64,000 nt of DNA from assembly GCF_002198095.1 (NCBI RefSeq), contig NZ_NHMK01000025.1:62001-126000 (forward strand), in the 5' to 3' direction. The stretch comes from Deinococcus indicus (lineage in GTDB: Bacteria > Deinococcota > Deinococci > Deinococcales > Deinococcaceae). Shown here in pieces: positions 20,487 through 29,846 of this stretch (position 1 is its first letter; each line of letters opens with the position of its first letter). The notes below the pieces were generated by a model. It ran no database searches and was not told the DNA's origin. It was given only the letters and a program-made list of their open reading frames with translations. The translations under genes were made by a program, and so were the position numbers.

Positions 20487-20768
20487 TCCGGACTCCGACT
20501 GTTTCGTTGGCACCCCGGTCGTGTTCCGGGCAGGCCAGCGATGAACAGGCAGTGCTTACTCCTCCCCCTTGAGGGGGGAGGCTGGGAGGGGGTGAGCAGG
20601 AACGGCGTGACAGAAGACGTGTTCCGTGCCTGTCCCCTCTGCCGCTGGAACAGTGTCTGTACCATTGCTCAAACGGCAGTCCGCCCTGTTCCCACTCTGC
20701 GGGGCGGCTCTCCGAGTCGCTCCGGTCGGACCCAGCGGGCTCTGCGGCCCATTCAATCGGAGTCGGTC
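20486..20768 (-). repeat. Interspersed repeat copy 5 interrupted by a second repeat
   Basis: Outer parts belong to the main family in reverse orientation: 20486-20517 (ATCCGGACTCCGACTGTTTC) and about 20670-20768 (ACTCTGCGGGGCGGCTCTCC...CAATCGGAGTCGG). The middle, about 20519-20667, is the second repeat (see 53927-54094), lacking its left inverted repeat. The recJ stop (20484-20486) and the stop of the renalase-like gene (20769) lie on the two sides. Confidence 0.72.
20519..20667 (+). repeat. Second repeat family, copy 1 (left end missing)
   Basis: About 149 bp that match 53948-54094 closely, with the CTCCCCCTTGAGGGGGGAG palindrome and the GTGACAGAAGACGTGTTCC segment. The right end is TGTCTGTACCATTG, the degenerate inverted repeat. 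Confidence 0.8.
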
Positions 20769-21830
20769 TTACGCGCCGACGAGGCGACGGGCCAGCGCCC
20801 AGCCGCTGAGCAGCGCACTCTCCACGCGCGGGCCGTGCGGGTCCGGCGTGAACCAGTCGCCGCACCAGCCCAGGTTCAGGTCGGCGTCCCAGTGGCAGGG
20901 GCCGGGGGCGGTGACGGCCGGGATGGAGTACCGCCAGCGGTGCGCGAAGGCCTGCGCGGCGTCAAGCGGGCCGAGGATGTCCTGCGCGGCGGCCAGCAGG
21001 TCCGGCAGCACCTGTTCGGGCGTGCGTTCCAGGTTCGCGCGGGTCCAGGCGGGCGTGGCGTGCAGCGTCAGGGCGGGGGGCGCGCCGTCCGGGCGTTTGG
21101 TGTGCTCACGGGCGATCCATTCCAGGACCGGATGATCGGGCCGCAGGGCGCGCCAGTGGGCGGGCACGTCCTGGCGCAGGATCACGCCGGCCGCCCAGCA
21201 GGGGTCGTACGTGACCTGCGCCGCCTGCCGCGCCGCCTCGCCGGAAGCGTGGCCGCGCAGGACGGCCGGGACGGGGTCATGGCTGCCGGGGTCCAAGGTA
21301 CCCAGCAGCGCCAGGAGTTGCGGGGCCGGGACGTTCAGGATCAGCGTCGGTGCCTCCCAGGACTGGCCCTCGCGCGAGTGTACGCGCCAGCCGCCGCCCT
21401 GAGCGGCATCCAGGCGTTCCAGGCTGGTGACGGTCACGCCCGTGCTCACGTCCAGTCCGCGCGCCAGGGTGCGGCCCAGCGTGCTCATGCCCGCCGGGGG
21501 CGCGTAGCGGGGGTGGCCATCGTCGGGGGGCGTGACCTGCCCGGCCTGCCAGCGGGCCACGTCGCGCGTCCACACGGCGTTCCAGCCGTCGCGCACGCCA
21601 CCCTCGGCCAGCGTGCGGGCGCGGTCGCTGCGGGCCGTGAAGAAGCGCGCCCCGTGATCCACGCGGACCTCCGGCCCGTCCGGCAGGGTCACGCGGCGGG
21701 TGGCGGCCCGGCCGGACACGCCGCGCGCCTTGTCCAGCAGCCCCACGCGCAGGCCCGCGCGGGCGGCGTCCTGCGCGAAGGCCAGTCCGCCCAGGCCCGC
21801 GCCGACCACCAGCACGTCTGCGCGGGTCAT
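20769..21830 (-). CDS. Renalase-like FAD-dependent oxidoreductase
   Basis: 353 residues. FAD binding is by VVGAGLGGLAFAQDAARAG (residues 8-26). DKARGVSGRAATRRV and VDHGARFFTARS are the renalase/amine-oxidase pattern, and the C-terminal GDWFTPDPHGPRVESALLSG binds the second half of FAD. Its substrate may be a reduced nicotinamide isomer or an amine. The ATG (21828-21830) is inside the end of a repeat copy: on the minus strand GGAG is 5 bases before the ATG and both come from the repeat terminus. The stop shares no base with the repeat but is adjacent to it. Confidence 0.85.
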   Translation of the reverse strand: MTRADVLVVGAGLGGLAFAQDAARAGLRVGLLDKARGVSGRAATRRVTLPDGPEVRVDHGARFFTARSDRARTLAEGGVRDGWNAVWTRDVARWQAGQVTPPDDGHPRYAPPAGMSTLGRTLARGLDVSTGVTVTSLERLDAAQGGGWRVHSREGQSWEAPTLILNVPAPQLLALLGTLDPGSHDPVPAVLRGHASGEAARQAAQVTYDPCWAAGVILRQDVPAHWRALRPDHPVLEWIAREHTKRPDGAPPALTLHATPAWTRANLERTPEQVLPDLLAAAQDILGPLDAAQAFAHRWRYSIPAVTAPGPCHWDADLNLGWCGDWFTPDPHGPRVESALLSGWALARRLVGA

Positions 21831-21964
21831 ACGGACTCCGATTGAAGGAGCTGCAAAGCCCCTTCAATCCGAGCAGATGCGAGTAGGAGAAAAACGGGTT
21901 CCGGGCGTGGAGTTGGCCATCCGGTGAAGTTCCGGATGGTCGGCGAAACAGACGGAATCCGTAT
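21829..21964 (+). repeat. Interspersed repeat copy 6 (full length)
   Basis: 136 bp, forward. Its left end overlaps the start codon of the renalase-like gene, and its right end (CGGAATCCGTAT) completes the TCA stop of the CoA-binding gene. It contains the GATTGAAGGAGCT-GCAA-AGCCCCTTCAATC hairpin (one mismatch). Confidence 0.9.
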
Positions 21965-22388
21965 CACAGCAGCGCGCGGTGATCCGCGAGCAGGCAGCGG
22001 TCCTGCACCACGTCGATGCCGTGACCGCTCAGCTCGGCGGCCACGGCGTCGTCGCGGATGCCCAGTTGCATCCACACGACTTTCGGGGGCGGCGTCATGG
22101 CCAGGATGTCCGGCACGTGCAACCTCACCTTGTCGCTGCGGCGGAAGATGTCCACGATGTCTACCGGCACGCCGATCTCGGCGAGGGTGGATACCGCGCG
22201 GTGCCCGAAGTAACTCTCGCCGCGCGCGGCCAGCGCCGGGTTCACGGGAAGGATGGTGTACCCCTGGCGGTGCATGTACTCCGGGACGTAGTACGCGGGT
22301 TTCACGCTGTCATGGTGGAAGCCGACCACCGCGATCACCTTGTGGGTGCTCAGGACGTTCACGATCTGCGTCGTCTGCGTCAGGAGGG

Positions 22389-22392
<4 letters not shown>
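21964..22392 (-). CDS. CoA-binding protein (YccU-like)
   Basis: 142 residues. The N-terminal KVIAVVGFHHDSVKPAYYVPEYMHRQGYTILPVNP is the CoA-binding (Rossmann-like) opening of the YccU family, and VVWMQLGIRDDAVAAEL is its second signature. Proteins of this family bind CoA without a known reaction. The start overlaps the hemL stop (ATGA, 22389-22392), so it is translated with hemL. No second domain or catalytic residues are seen. Confidence 0.8.
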
Positions 22393-23771
<1,379 letters not shown>

Positions 23772-23778
23772 GACGCTC

Positions 23779-23784
23779 ACCTTA
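23779..23784 (-). promoter_or_regulatory. -10 box, leaderless, of hemL
   Basis: TAAGGT on the minus strand with 7 bases to the ATG. Confidence 0.5.
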
Positions 23785-23875
23785 TCGGAGGCCCGTGAGG
23801 CAAGTGCGGCAGCGCGCACACACAACGCCCACCCGCACCGGGCCGCCGCGTGAACTTCAACGAATCATGAAGGTC

Positions 23876-23908
23876 GGCGGCGGGAACGGAGCCTCTATTC
23901 CCGCCGCC
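23876..23908 (-). terminator. Hairpin upstream of hemL
   Basis: GGCGGCGGGAA and TTCCCGCCGCC form a perfect 11-bp stem with an 11-base loop. It should stop transcripts from the gene at 23989-24633 before hemL, but no T run follows. Confidence 0.5.
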
Positions 23909-23923
23909 GGCCCGCCCGAGTCG

Positions 23924-23989
23924 TACGGACTCCGATTGAATGGGCTGCAAAGCCCGCTGGGTCCGAGCGAAACAAACGGCAGTCCGTTT
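23924..23989 (+). repeat. Interspersed repeat copy 7 (internal deletion)
   Basis: 66 bp: the left end and first hairpin are joined directly to the right end (GAAACAAACGGCAGTCCG), with about 95 bp of the middle gone. The last T is the first base of TTA, the reverse-strand TAA stop of the next gene. Confidence 0.85.
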
Positions 23990-24633
23990 TACAGCCCCAG
24001 CAGCCCCAGTGCGACCGTGTCGGTCAGCTCGCGCTGGAAGGGCTGTACCAGCGCCCGCTCCTGCGCGGTGCCGGTCTGCACGTCGCGGCTCAGGTCCGGC
24101 AACTGCCCGCTCTGAAGGGCCTGCGCCGCCTGCGCGAAATCAATGTTCGGCAGGCCCAGCGCGCGGTTCACGCCCGAACGGACCTGCGCGTACCGTTCCG
24201 GCGTCATCCCCTCGGCCGCCAGCGCCGCCGACTGCGCCTGACGTGCCGCTCCCACGCTGCTGCCCGCGTCCCGCAGGACCGCCATCATCTGCAACAGGTT
24301 CGGGTTCTGCCCGTTCTGAATGTCGGTCCAGACCTGCTGCACGCCCGTGAACGAACTGCCCATCGCGGCGCTCACCTTGCGGCGCACCCGCACGAACTGC
24401 TGAACCTCTGCCCGCGTGAGCGGCGCGGCCGTGCCGGGGGTGTCCGTCCCGGCCGGCTGCGTCTGATCCGTCTGGGGCTGGCTCTGCGTGGCGGGCGGCT
24501 GCCAGTTCGCCAGGAAGGCCCGCGCCGGCTGCACCACCAGGAACCACGCCAGTCCCCCCAGTAACGCCAGGACCAGCAGCGTCCCGCCCCCGCAGCCCAG
24601 GCAGCCGCACCCCAGTCCCCGACCCTGCCTCAC
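23989..24633 (-). CDS. Membrane-anchored protein of unknown function
   Basis: 214 residues from GTG 24633, with GGGAG 8-12 bases upstream. This start was preferred to an upstream ATG at 24726, which would add 31 polar residues before the anchor. The N-terminus has a Cys/Gly-rich patch (CGCLGCGGG) and one membrane segment (about residues 15-35), followed by a Gln/Pro/Thr linker and a helical C-terminal domain that should lie outside the membrane. No family was recognised. Confidence 0.65.
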   Translation of the reverse strand: MRQGRGLGCGCLGCGGGTLLVLALLGGLAWFLVVQPARAFLANWQPPATQSQPQTDQTQPAGTDTPGTAAPLTRAEVQQFVRVRRKVSAAMGSSFTGVQQVWTDIQNGQNPNLLQMMAVLRDAGSSVGAARQAQSAALAAEGMTPERYAQVRSGVNRALGLPNIDFAQAAQALQSGQLPDLSRDVQTGTAQERALVQPFQRELTDTVALGLLGL

Positions 24634-24720
24634 GCGTCGGCTCCCGACTGACCTGCTTCCGTCCTTTTCATGCTCCCAGGTACGCAGGTGATCCCCGGAT
24701 GGTTCCGCCCGCGCGGGCGC

Positions 24721-24726
24721 TATCAT
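24721..24726 (+). promoter_or_regulatory. Possible -10 box of the lipoprotein hydrolase gene
   Basis: TATCAT, 45 bases before ATG 24772. This gene has a GGAGG site, so a leader is expected. No -35 match was found. Confidence 0.35.
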
Positions 24727-24771
24727 GGGCCGGCACTCTCACAATCCACACCCCACCCCGGAGGTTCCATC

Positions 24772-26139
24772 ATGATGCGTTCCCTGACCGTCAGTCTGCT
24801 CGCGGCCCTGGCCCTCGCCGCCTGCTCCCGCACGCCCACGCCCGCCGAGACGCGCACGCAGGACACCCGCACCTTCACGGCCGTCACGCCTGCCCTGACC
24901 GCCCGGACCGGCGCGCAACTCTACCAGGGCAAGATGCCGGGCCTGCGCGGCGAGGCCGCCTACGCCATCGAGGTGCCCGCCACCTGGAACGGACAGCTTG
25001 TCATGTACACCCACGGGTACGCCGGGGACGGCCCGGAACTGCGCGTGCAGACCCCCCCGCTGCGCGACTACTGGCTGAGCCTGGGCTACGCCTGGGCCGC
25101 CAGTTCCTACAGCGCCAACTACTACGACGTGCAGGCCGGCGTGGAAGACACCAACGCCCTGGCGAACGCCTTCGCGGCCCTGACTGGCCGCGCCCGGCCC
25201 ACCAAGACGCTGATCATGGGCGTCAGCATGGGCGGCCACGTCGCCGCTGCCGCCGTCGAGAAGGAAACCGCGCAGACCGCGAAGAACAGGACCACCTACG
25301 CCGCCGCCATGCCCGTGTGCGGCGTCATGGACGAGGAGTACGAGTTCCAGTGGCTGGGCGACTACACCCTGGTCGCCGCGCACCTCGCGGGACTGGGAGC
25401 CAAGACCTTCCCGCAGGGCACCGACACCTTCAAGGCGCTGCTGCCGGACATCCTGAACGCCAGCTTCAGCTCGTACAGCGGCGCACTGTGGCAGGAGAAC
25501 GCCACCCAGGGCGCCAAGCTCCGCGAGATCGCCCGCAACCTCACGGGCGGCCCCCGCCCCGTGTTCGACCTGGGCTTCCGCGTCGGCGCGCTCCAGGGCG
25601 CCGTCCTGAGTACCGGCGGCTCGGACGGCACCCTGACCGGCATCCTGCCCCGCAACACCTACGGCAACGCCACCACCACCTACCGCTGGACGACCGCCGC
25701 AACCCCCACCGCCGCCGAGGTCGCCTTCAACGCCAGCGTCCTGCGCGTCACGCCCGCCCAGAACCCCAACCCGGCCCTGCCGGACCGCGTGCGGTACCTG
25801 CCGCGCGTGAACGGCGAATTCAGCGTGCCGGTCCTGACCCTGCACACCACCGGCGACTTCTACGTGCCCTTCCGGCACCAGCAGCTGTACCGCGCCGCCG
25901 CCACCGCCGCCGGCAACGGCGACCGCCTCGTGCAGCGCGCCGTCCGCGCCCCCGGCCACTGCGACTTCACGGCCGCCGAACTCGTCGAGGGCTTTGGCGA
26001 CCTCGTGAAATGGGAGGCGGGCGGCGCCAGACCCGCCGGGGACGACGTGACCACCCCCGCCGTCATCGCCGAGCCCACCTACGGTTGCCGCTTCACCCGT
26101 GGCACGCGCGCCGGCGTGGACGCCTGCCCCGCGAACTGA
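24772..26139 (+). CDS. Secreted alpha/beta-hydrolase lipoprotein
   Basis: 455 residues from ATG 24772, with GGAGG 9 bases upstream. The signal peptide ends in the lipobox LAAC (cysteine near residue 18). The catalytic serine is in the elbow GVSMGGHVAAA (about residues 145-155). A histidine suitable for the triad is in APGHCDF (about residue 397), and an aspartate candidate is in TTGDFYVPF. The MYTHGYAGDGPE segment near the N-terminus is the oxyanion region. The substrate is unknown. It is probably anchored in the envelope. Confidence 0.8.
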   Translation: MMRSLTVSLLAALALAACSRTPTPAETRTQDTRTFTAVTPALTARTGAQLYQGKMPGLRGEAAYAIEVPATWNGQLVMYTHGYAGDGPELRVQTPPLRDYWLSLGYAWAASSYSANYYDVQAGVEDTNALANAFAALTGRARPTKTLIMGVSMGGHVAAAAVEKETAQTAKNRTTYAAAMPVCGVMDEEYEFQWLGDYTLVAAHLAGLGAKTFPQGTDTFKALLPDILNASFSSYSGALWQENATQGAKLREIARNLTGGPRPVFDLGFRVGALQGAVLSTGGSDGTLTGILPRNTYGNATTTYRWTTAATPTAAEVAFNASVLRVTPAQNPNPALPDRVRYLPRVNGEFSVPVLTLHTTGDFYVPFRHQQLYRAAATAAGNGDRLVQRAVRAPGHCDFTAAELVEGFGDLVKWEAGGARPAGDDVTTPAVIAEPTYGCRFTRGTRAGVDACPAN

Positions 26140-26230
26140 GGGCGGTGGGTTTCAGGCCGTAGCCAGTAGACACGCAGCAGCGGCGGGGGCATTCCGGTTC
26201 GGGTCGGGGTGCTCCCGCCGCCGTCGGTTC

Positions 26231-26390
26231 ATACGGACTCCGATTGAATGGGCTGCAAAGCCCGCTGGGTCCGAGCGGATGCGACTCGGAGAGCTGCCCC
26301 GCAGAGAAGGGGAGAAACGCCCCTCCGGACGTGGAGCTGGCAGGGTCGGTGAAGTTCCGGATTGTCGGCGAAACAAACGGCAGTCCGTAT
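26231..26390 (+). repeat. Interspersed repeat copy 8 (longest, full form)
   Basis: 160 bp, forward, with all segments: ATACGGACTCCG end, GGGCT-GCAA-AGCCC hairpin, GTCCGAGC...GACTCGGA stem, CGCCCCTCCGGACGTGGAGC, GGTGAAGTTCCGGATTGTCGG and CGGCAGTCCGTAT end. The last T completes the reverse-strand TGA stop of the thiamine pyrophosphokinase gene. Confidence 0.92.
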
Positions 26391-27034
26391 CAGTCCGGCA
26401 GGGTGGGCAGCGCGGTCAGCAGTGCGTGGCCCCCGCGCAGCGAGGCGGTCACCGGGCCGCCCTGGACCTCGTTGCTGACCGTCCAGCCGCTGCCCAGCGG
26501 AATATCGGCGCTGTCCAGCGGCCAGCGCACGCCGCCCAGGCTCAGGCCCCGCAGGTCCGAGAGGGCCAGCACGCTCAGGGTCGCGCCCGGCGCGACGGCC
26601 AGCGACAGGGGAGAGGCGGCGGTCAGCGGCCAGCCCCACTCGTCCCCGCTGGTCAGGGTGACGCGCAGCCCGTCGCGTTCCGTCAGGCGCACCGCCAGCA
26701 GCGCCAGCGCCAGCGCGTGATCGAAACGGCCGCCGAACGCGCCCAGCAGCACCAGTTCGGTCGCGCCCCGCTCGCGCGCCACCCGGATCGCCAGTTCCGC
26801 GTCCGTCTCGTCCTTCGCGGCCGGGTGGACCTCGCGCGGCGCGTCCACGAACACTCCGGCCGACGAGTCGAAATCCCCCACCCAGGCGTCCACCGGCGCG
26901 CCCAGGCCCCACATGGTCAGCAGCGCCGCGTGCCGCGCCCCGCCGTCCGCCGCGACCACCAGCGCCGGGCGCGGCAACGCCTGCAGCAGCGGCGAATCCA
27001 TCAGCCGGCCCCCCACCAGAATCCACGCGATCAA
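26390..27034 (-). CDS. thiN: Thiamine pyrophosphokinase
   Basis: 214 residues, read from TTG 27034, with AGGG 5-8 bases upstream. This start fits the family opening (AWILVGGRL); an upstream in-frame ATG would add ~54 residues of unrelated sequence. The enzyme transfers pyrophosphate from ATP to thiamine. The motifs VVAADGGARHA, WVGDFDSS and DETDAELAIRVA carry the residues that bind metal and ATP. The C-terminal beta domain is weakly conserved. The start codon is less sure than the product. Confidence 0.85.
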   Translation of the reverse strand: MIAWILVGGRLMDSPLLQALPRPALVVAADGGARHAALLTMWGLGAPVDAWVGDFDSSAGVFVDAPREVHPAAKDETDAELAIRVARERGATELVLLGAFGGRFDHALALALLAVRLTERDGLRVTLTSGDEWGWPLTAASPLSLAVAPGATLSVLALSDLRGLSLGGVRWPLDSADIPLGSGWTVSNEVQGGPVTASLRGGHALLTALPTLPD

Positions 27035-27090
27035 GCTGCCCTCACGCCCGGCAGTATGCCGCGCGGGGCGACCCCCCTGCCTGGGTGTGC

Positions 27091-27096
27091 TAGCAT
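27091..27096 (+). promoter_or_regulatory. -10 box of pyrG
   Basis: TAGCAT, 89 bases before the pyrG ATG, so this gene has a real leader, unlike most genes here. Transcription should start near 27100-27103. Confidence 0.5.
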
Positions 27097-27098
27097 CA

Positions 27099-27136
<38 letters not shown>

Positions 27137-27185
27137 TCCCTGGTAGTGGGGTGGTCCCACGTGGAGCGGGCGCTCGCGGTCAGAC

Positions 27186-28826
27186 ATGAAATACATCTTC
27201 GTTACAGGCGGCGTCGTCAGCAGCCTCGGTAAAGGCGTGGCCAGCGCGTCCCTCGGGGCGCTGCTGCGTGCGCGCGGCTACAAGGTCACGGCCGTCAAGA
27301 TCGACCCCTACATCAACATCGACGCGGGCACCATGCGGCCCTACGAGCACGGCGAGTGCTTCGTCACCGCGTCCGGCGCCGAGACCGACCTGGACATCGG
27401 CAACTACGAGCGCTTCCTGGACCTGGACATCCCGGCGGGCAGCAACATCACGACCGGGCAGGTGTACCAGGAGGTCATCCGCAAGGAACGCGCCGGGGAT
27501 TACCTGTCGCAGACCGTGCAGGTCATCCCGCACGTCACGGACGAGATCAAACGCCGGGTGCGCGCCGCCGGTGAACGCGCCGGGGCCGAGATCGTCCTGA
27601 TCGAGGTGGGCGGCACGGTGGGCGACATCGAATCGCTGCCGTTCCTCGAAGCGATCCGGCAGTTCAAGTTCGACGAGGGGGACGAGAACGTCCTGTACCT
27701 GCACCTGACGCTCGTGCCCTACCTGGGCACCAGCAACGAGTTCAAGACCAAACCCACCCAGCACTCGGTCGCGGAACTGCGCTCCGTGGGCATCAGTCCC
27801 GACATCGTCATGGTCCGCAGCAAGGAGAAACTCCCGGCCGAGATCACCCGCAAGATCGCCGCCTTCACCAGCGTCCGCGAGAACCGCGTGTTCTCCAGCT
27901 TTGACGTGTCGCACGTGTACGAGGTGCCCCTGGCGCTGGAGGAACAGGGCCTGGGCAAGACCGTCGAGGACATCCTGTCCCTGGAACGCATCCACCCGAA
28001 CCTCGCCGTGTGGCAGAACGCCGTCAAGACTATCAAGCAGCCCGCGCGTGAAGTCACGATCGCCATCGCCGGGAAGTACACCGCGATGCCCGACGCGTAC
28101 CTGAGCCTCATGGAGTCCCTCACGCACGCCGGGATCGCCAACGACGCCCGCGTGAACATCCAGTGGGTGAACGCCGAGGACCTCGCCGACCCCAGCGTCA
28201 CCGACGCGGACGTGCAGGCCAGACTCGCGCAGGCCGACGGCATCCTCGTGCCCGGCGGCTTCGGCATCCGCGGCATCGAGGGCAAGATCCGCGCCGCGCA
28301 GCACGCCCGCGAGAGCGGCACCCCGTACCTGGGCATCTGCCTGGGCATGCAGATCGCCGTGATCGAATACGCCCGCCACAAGGCCGGCCTGGAAGGCGCG
28401 AACAGCGCCGAGTTCGACGAGTACGCCCCGCACAAGGTCATCGACCTGATGCCCGAACAGCTCGAAGTGGCCGGGATGGGCGGCACCATGCGCCTGGGCG
28501 ACTGGCCCATGGACCTGCAGGCCGGCACGAAGATCGCCGAACTGTACGGCGTTCCGCAGGGCGGCACCGTCCGCGAACGCCACCGCCACCGCTTCGAGGT
28601 GAACCCCGCCTACACGCAGCAGCTCAAGGACGCCGGACTGGTCATCAGCGGCGTCACCCCCGGCGTCGAGGGACGCGGCGCGGGCCTCGTGGAAACCATC
28701 GAGATTCCCGGCCATCCCTTCTTCGTGGCCCTCCAGGCCCACCCGGAATTCAAGAGCCGCCCCATGCGCCCCAGCCCCCCATTCGCCGCCTTCATCAAGG
28801 CCGCACTGGACGCCCAGAAGGCATAA
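27186..28826 (+). CDS. pyrG: CTP synthase
   Basis: 546 residues, full length. It makes CTP from UTP, ATP and glutamine. The synthase domain (1-270) has the P-loop [17 protein letters not shown] (residues 6-22) and [13 protein letters not shown]. The glutamine amidotransferase domain has the catalytic cysteine in LGICLGMQ (about residue 384) and His/Glu in [10 protein letters not shown]. There is no Shine-Dalgarno site at the ATG. The leader holds a possible attenuator. Confidence 0.97.
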   Translation: MKYIFVTGGVVSSLGKGVASASLGALLRARGYKVTAVKIDPYINIDAGTMRPYEHGECFVTASGAETDLDIGNYERFLDLDIPAGSNITTGQVYQEVIRKERAGDYLSQTVQVIPHVTDEIKRRVRAAGERAGAEIVLIEVGGTVGDIESLPFLEAIRQFKFDEGDENVLYLHLTLVPYLGTSNEFKTKPTQHSVAELRSVGISPDIVMVRSKEKLPAEITRKIAAFTSVRENRVFSSFDVSHVYEVPLALEEQGLGKTVEDILSLERIHPNLAVWQNAVKTIKQPAREVTIAIAGKYTAMPDAYLSLMESLTHAGIANDARVNIQWVNAEDLADPSVTDADVQARLAQADGILVPGGFGIRGIEGKIRAAQHARESGTPYLGICLGMQIAVIEYARHKAGLEGANSAEFDEYAPHKVIDLMPEQLEVAGMGGTMRLGDWPMDLQAGTKIAELYGVPQGGTVRERHRHRFEVNPAYTQQLKDAGLVISGVTPGVEGRGAGLVETIEIPGHPFFVALQAHPEFKSRPMRPSPPFAAFIKAALDAQKA

Positions 28827-28841
28827 CCCCACAGTGAAGAG

Positions 28842-28876
28842 GGGGGCGGACTCGCAGGCCGGGTCCGCCCCCTTCT
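28842..28876 (+). terminator. Terminator of pyrG
   Basis: GGGGGCGGAC and GTCCGCCCCC form a perfect 10-bp stem with an 11-base loop, followed by TTCT, 15 bases after the stop codon. Confidence 0.7.
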
Positions 28877-28936
28877 CTGGTCTGTGGGGATCGGGCGGCC
28901 TTGACACGGGCAGCCGGGTCCCGCAGACGCTGTTGA

Positions 28937-29020
28937 CCATCAGCCATCAGCCATCAGCCATCAGCCATCAGCCATCAGCCATCAACCATCAGCCATCAGC
29001 CATCAACCATCAGCCATCAA
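28937..29020. repeat. Heptamer tandem array, 12 units
   Basis: Twelve exact 7-base units, CCATCAG (nine) and CCATCAA (three), without interruption. The last unit contains the TCA stop (TGA) of coaE. Related GTTGATGG words form hairpins at 47595-47639 and near 56305. The array lies between pyrG and coaE. Confidence 0.95.
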
Positions 29021-29622
29021 TTATCCAGCCCCAGCTGGCGCAGCGCCCGGTCCACCTGAGCTTCGAGGTGGGCGTGGTCGCCGCTGTTGTCGATGATGAC
29101 GGTGGCGCGCTGGCGTTTCTGCTCGGCGGGGAGCTGGCGGGCGTCGCGGGCCAGCACCTCGGTTTCGGTCAGGCTGCTGCGGGTCATGACGCGCTGCACG
29201 CGCAGGGGCAGGGGGGCGTCCACGACGATCACGGCGTCCATCTGGGCGTCCAGGCTGCCCTCGAACAGCAGCGGGATGTCCTGTACGACTGCCGGCGCGC
29301 CGTGTGCGGCGGCCTGCGTTTCCAGGGCGGCCATGCGTGTCCGGACGCGGGGGTGCGTGATGGCGTTCAGGTCTGCCAGGGCGGCGGGGTCGCCGAACAC
29401 CCGCGCGGCCAGGGCGGCGCGGTCCAGGGTGCCGTCCGCGACCACGCCGGGAAAGCGGGTTTCGAGCAGGGCCAGCACCTCGGGGTCCTGCGTGACCAGC
29501 CGGGCCTGCTCGTCGGCGTCCAGGACGGTCAGGCCGCGTGCGCGCAGCAGGGCGGCGACGGTGCTCTTGCCCGCGCCGATGGACCCGGTCAGGCCGATGC
29601 GCCGGAGGGAGGGGAGGCTCAT
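29017..29622 (-). CDS. coaE: Dephospho-CoA kinase
   Basis: 201 residues. It does the last step of CoA synthesis, phosphorylating the 3'-hydroxyl of dephospho-CoA. The P-loop is [16 protein letters not shown] (residues 11-26). [10 protein letters not shown] and [26 protein letters not shown] are the CoaE signatures, and [20 protein letters not shown] is the lid region. It has a leaderless start (TACAGT and 7 bases). Its stop codon falls inside the heptamer array. Confidence 0.92.
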   Translation of the reverse strand: MSLPSLRRIGLTGSIGAGKSTVAALLRARGLTVLDADEQARLVTQDPEVLALLETRFPGVVADGTLDRAALAARVFGDPAALADLNAITHPRVRTRMAALETQAAAHGAPAVVQDIPLLFEGSLDAQMDAVIVVDAPLPLRVQRVMTRSSLTETEVLARDARQLPAEQKRQRATVIIDNSGDHAHLEAQVDRALRQLGLDN

Positions 29623-29629
29623 GCTGCCG

Positions 29630-29635
29630 ACTGTA
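29630..29635 (-). promoter_or_regulatory. -10 box, leaderless, of coaE
   Basis: TACAGT on the minus strand with 7 bases to the ATG. Confidence 0.5.
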
Positions 29636-29762
29636 GCAGCGAGCAGTGTGGCCGGACCGGGCGGGGGCGCGTCAGCTGCCGGTCACGCCGGGCGTGAAGA
29701 CTGTCAGAATGGATGGCCCCCTGTCTCACAGCCGCTTCACCCCCGCTGTGTTCGTTCTCACG

Positions 29763-29768
29763 TATTAT
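29763..29768 (+). promoter_or_regulatory. Possible -10 box of the TPR protein gene
   Basis: TATTAT in a short AT-rich stretch, 78 bases before GTG 29847. No -35 match stands at 16-18 bases. Confidence 0.35.
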
Positions 29769-29846
29769 CCGCTCACGCCACATACTGGCAGGGCGTGGCC
29801 GTTTCCGGTGCAGCCGCCCCGGACGGACCCCACGGAGGTTTTTCGA

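Noticed and set aside
20486..20768. Repeat region read as a short gene or IS
   Set aside because: No frame in it resembles a transposase, and it is fully explained by the two repeat families.
27180..28940. A 586-codon open frame on the minus strand over pyrG
   Set aside because: Shadow of pyrG, which has all catalytic motifs.
28937..29020. Heptamer array taken as a CRISPR array
   Set aside because: Units are 7 bases with no spacers, and no cas genes are nearby.
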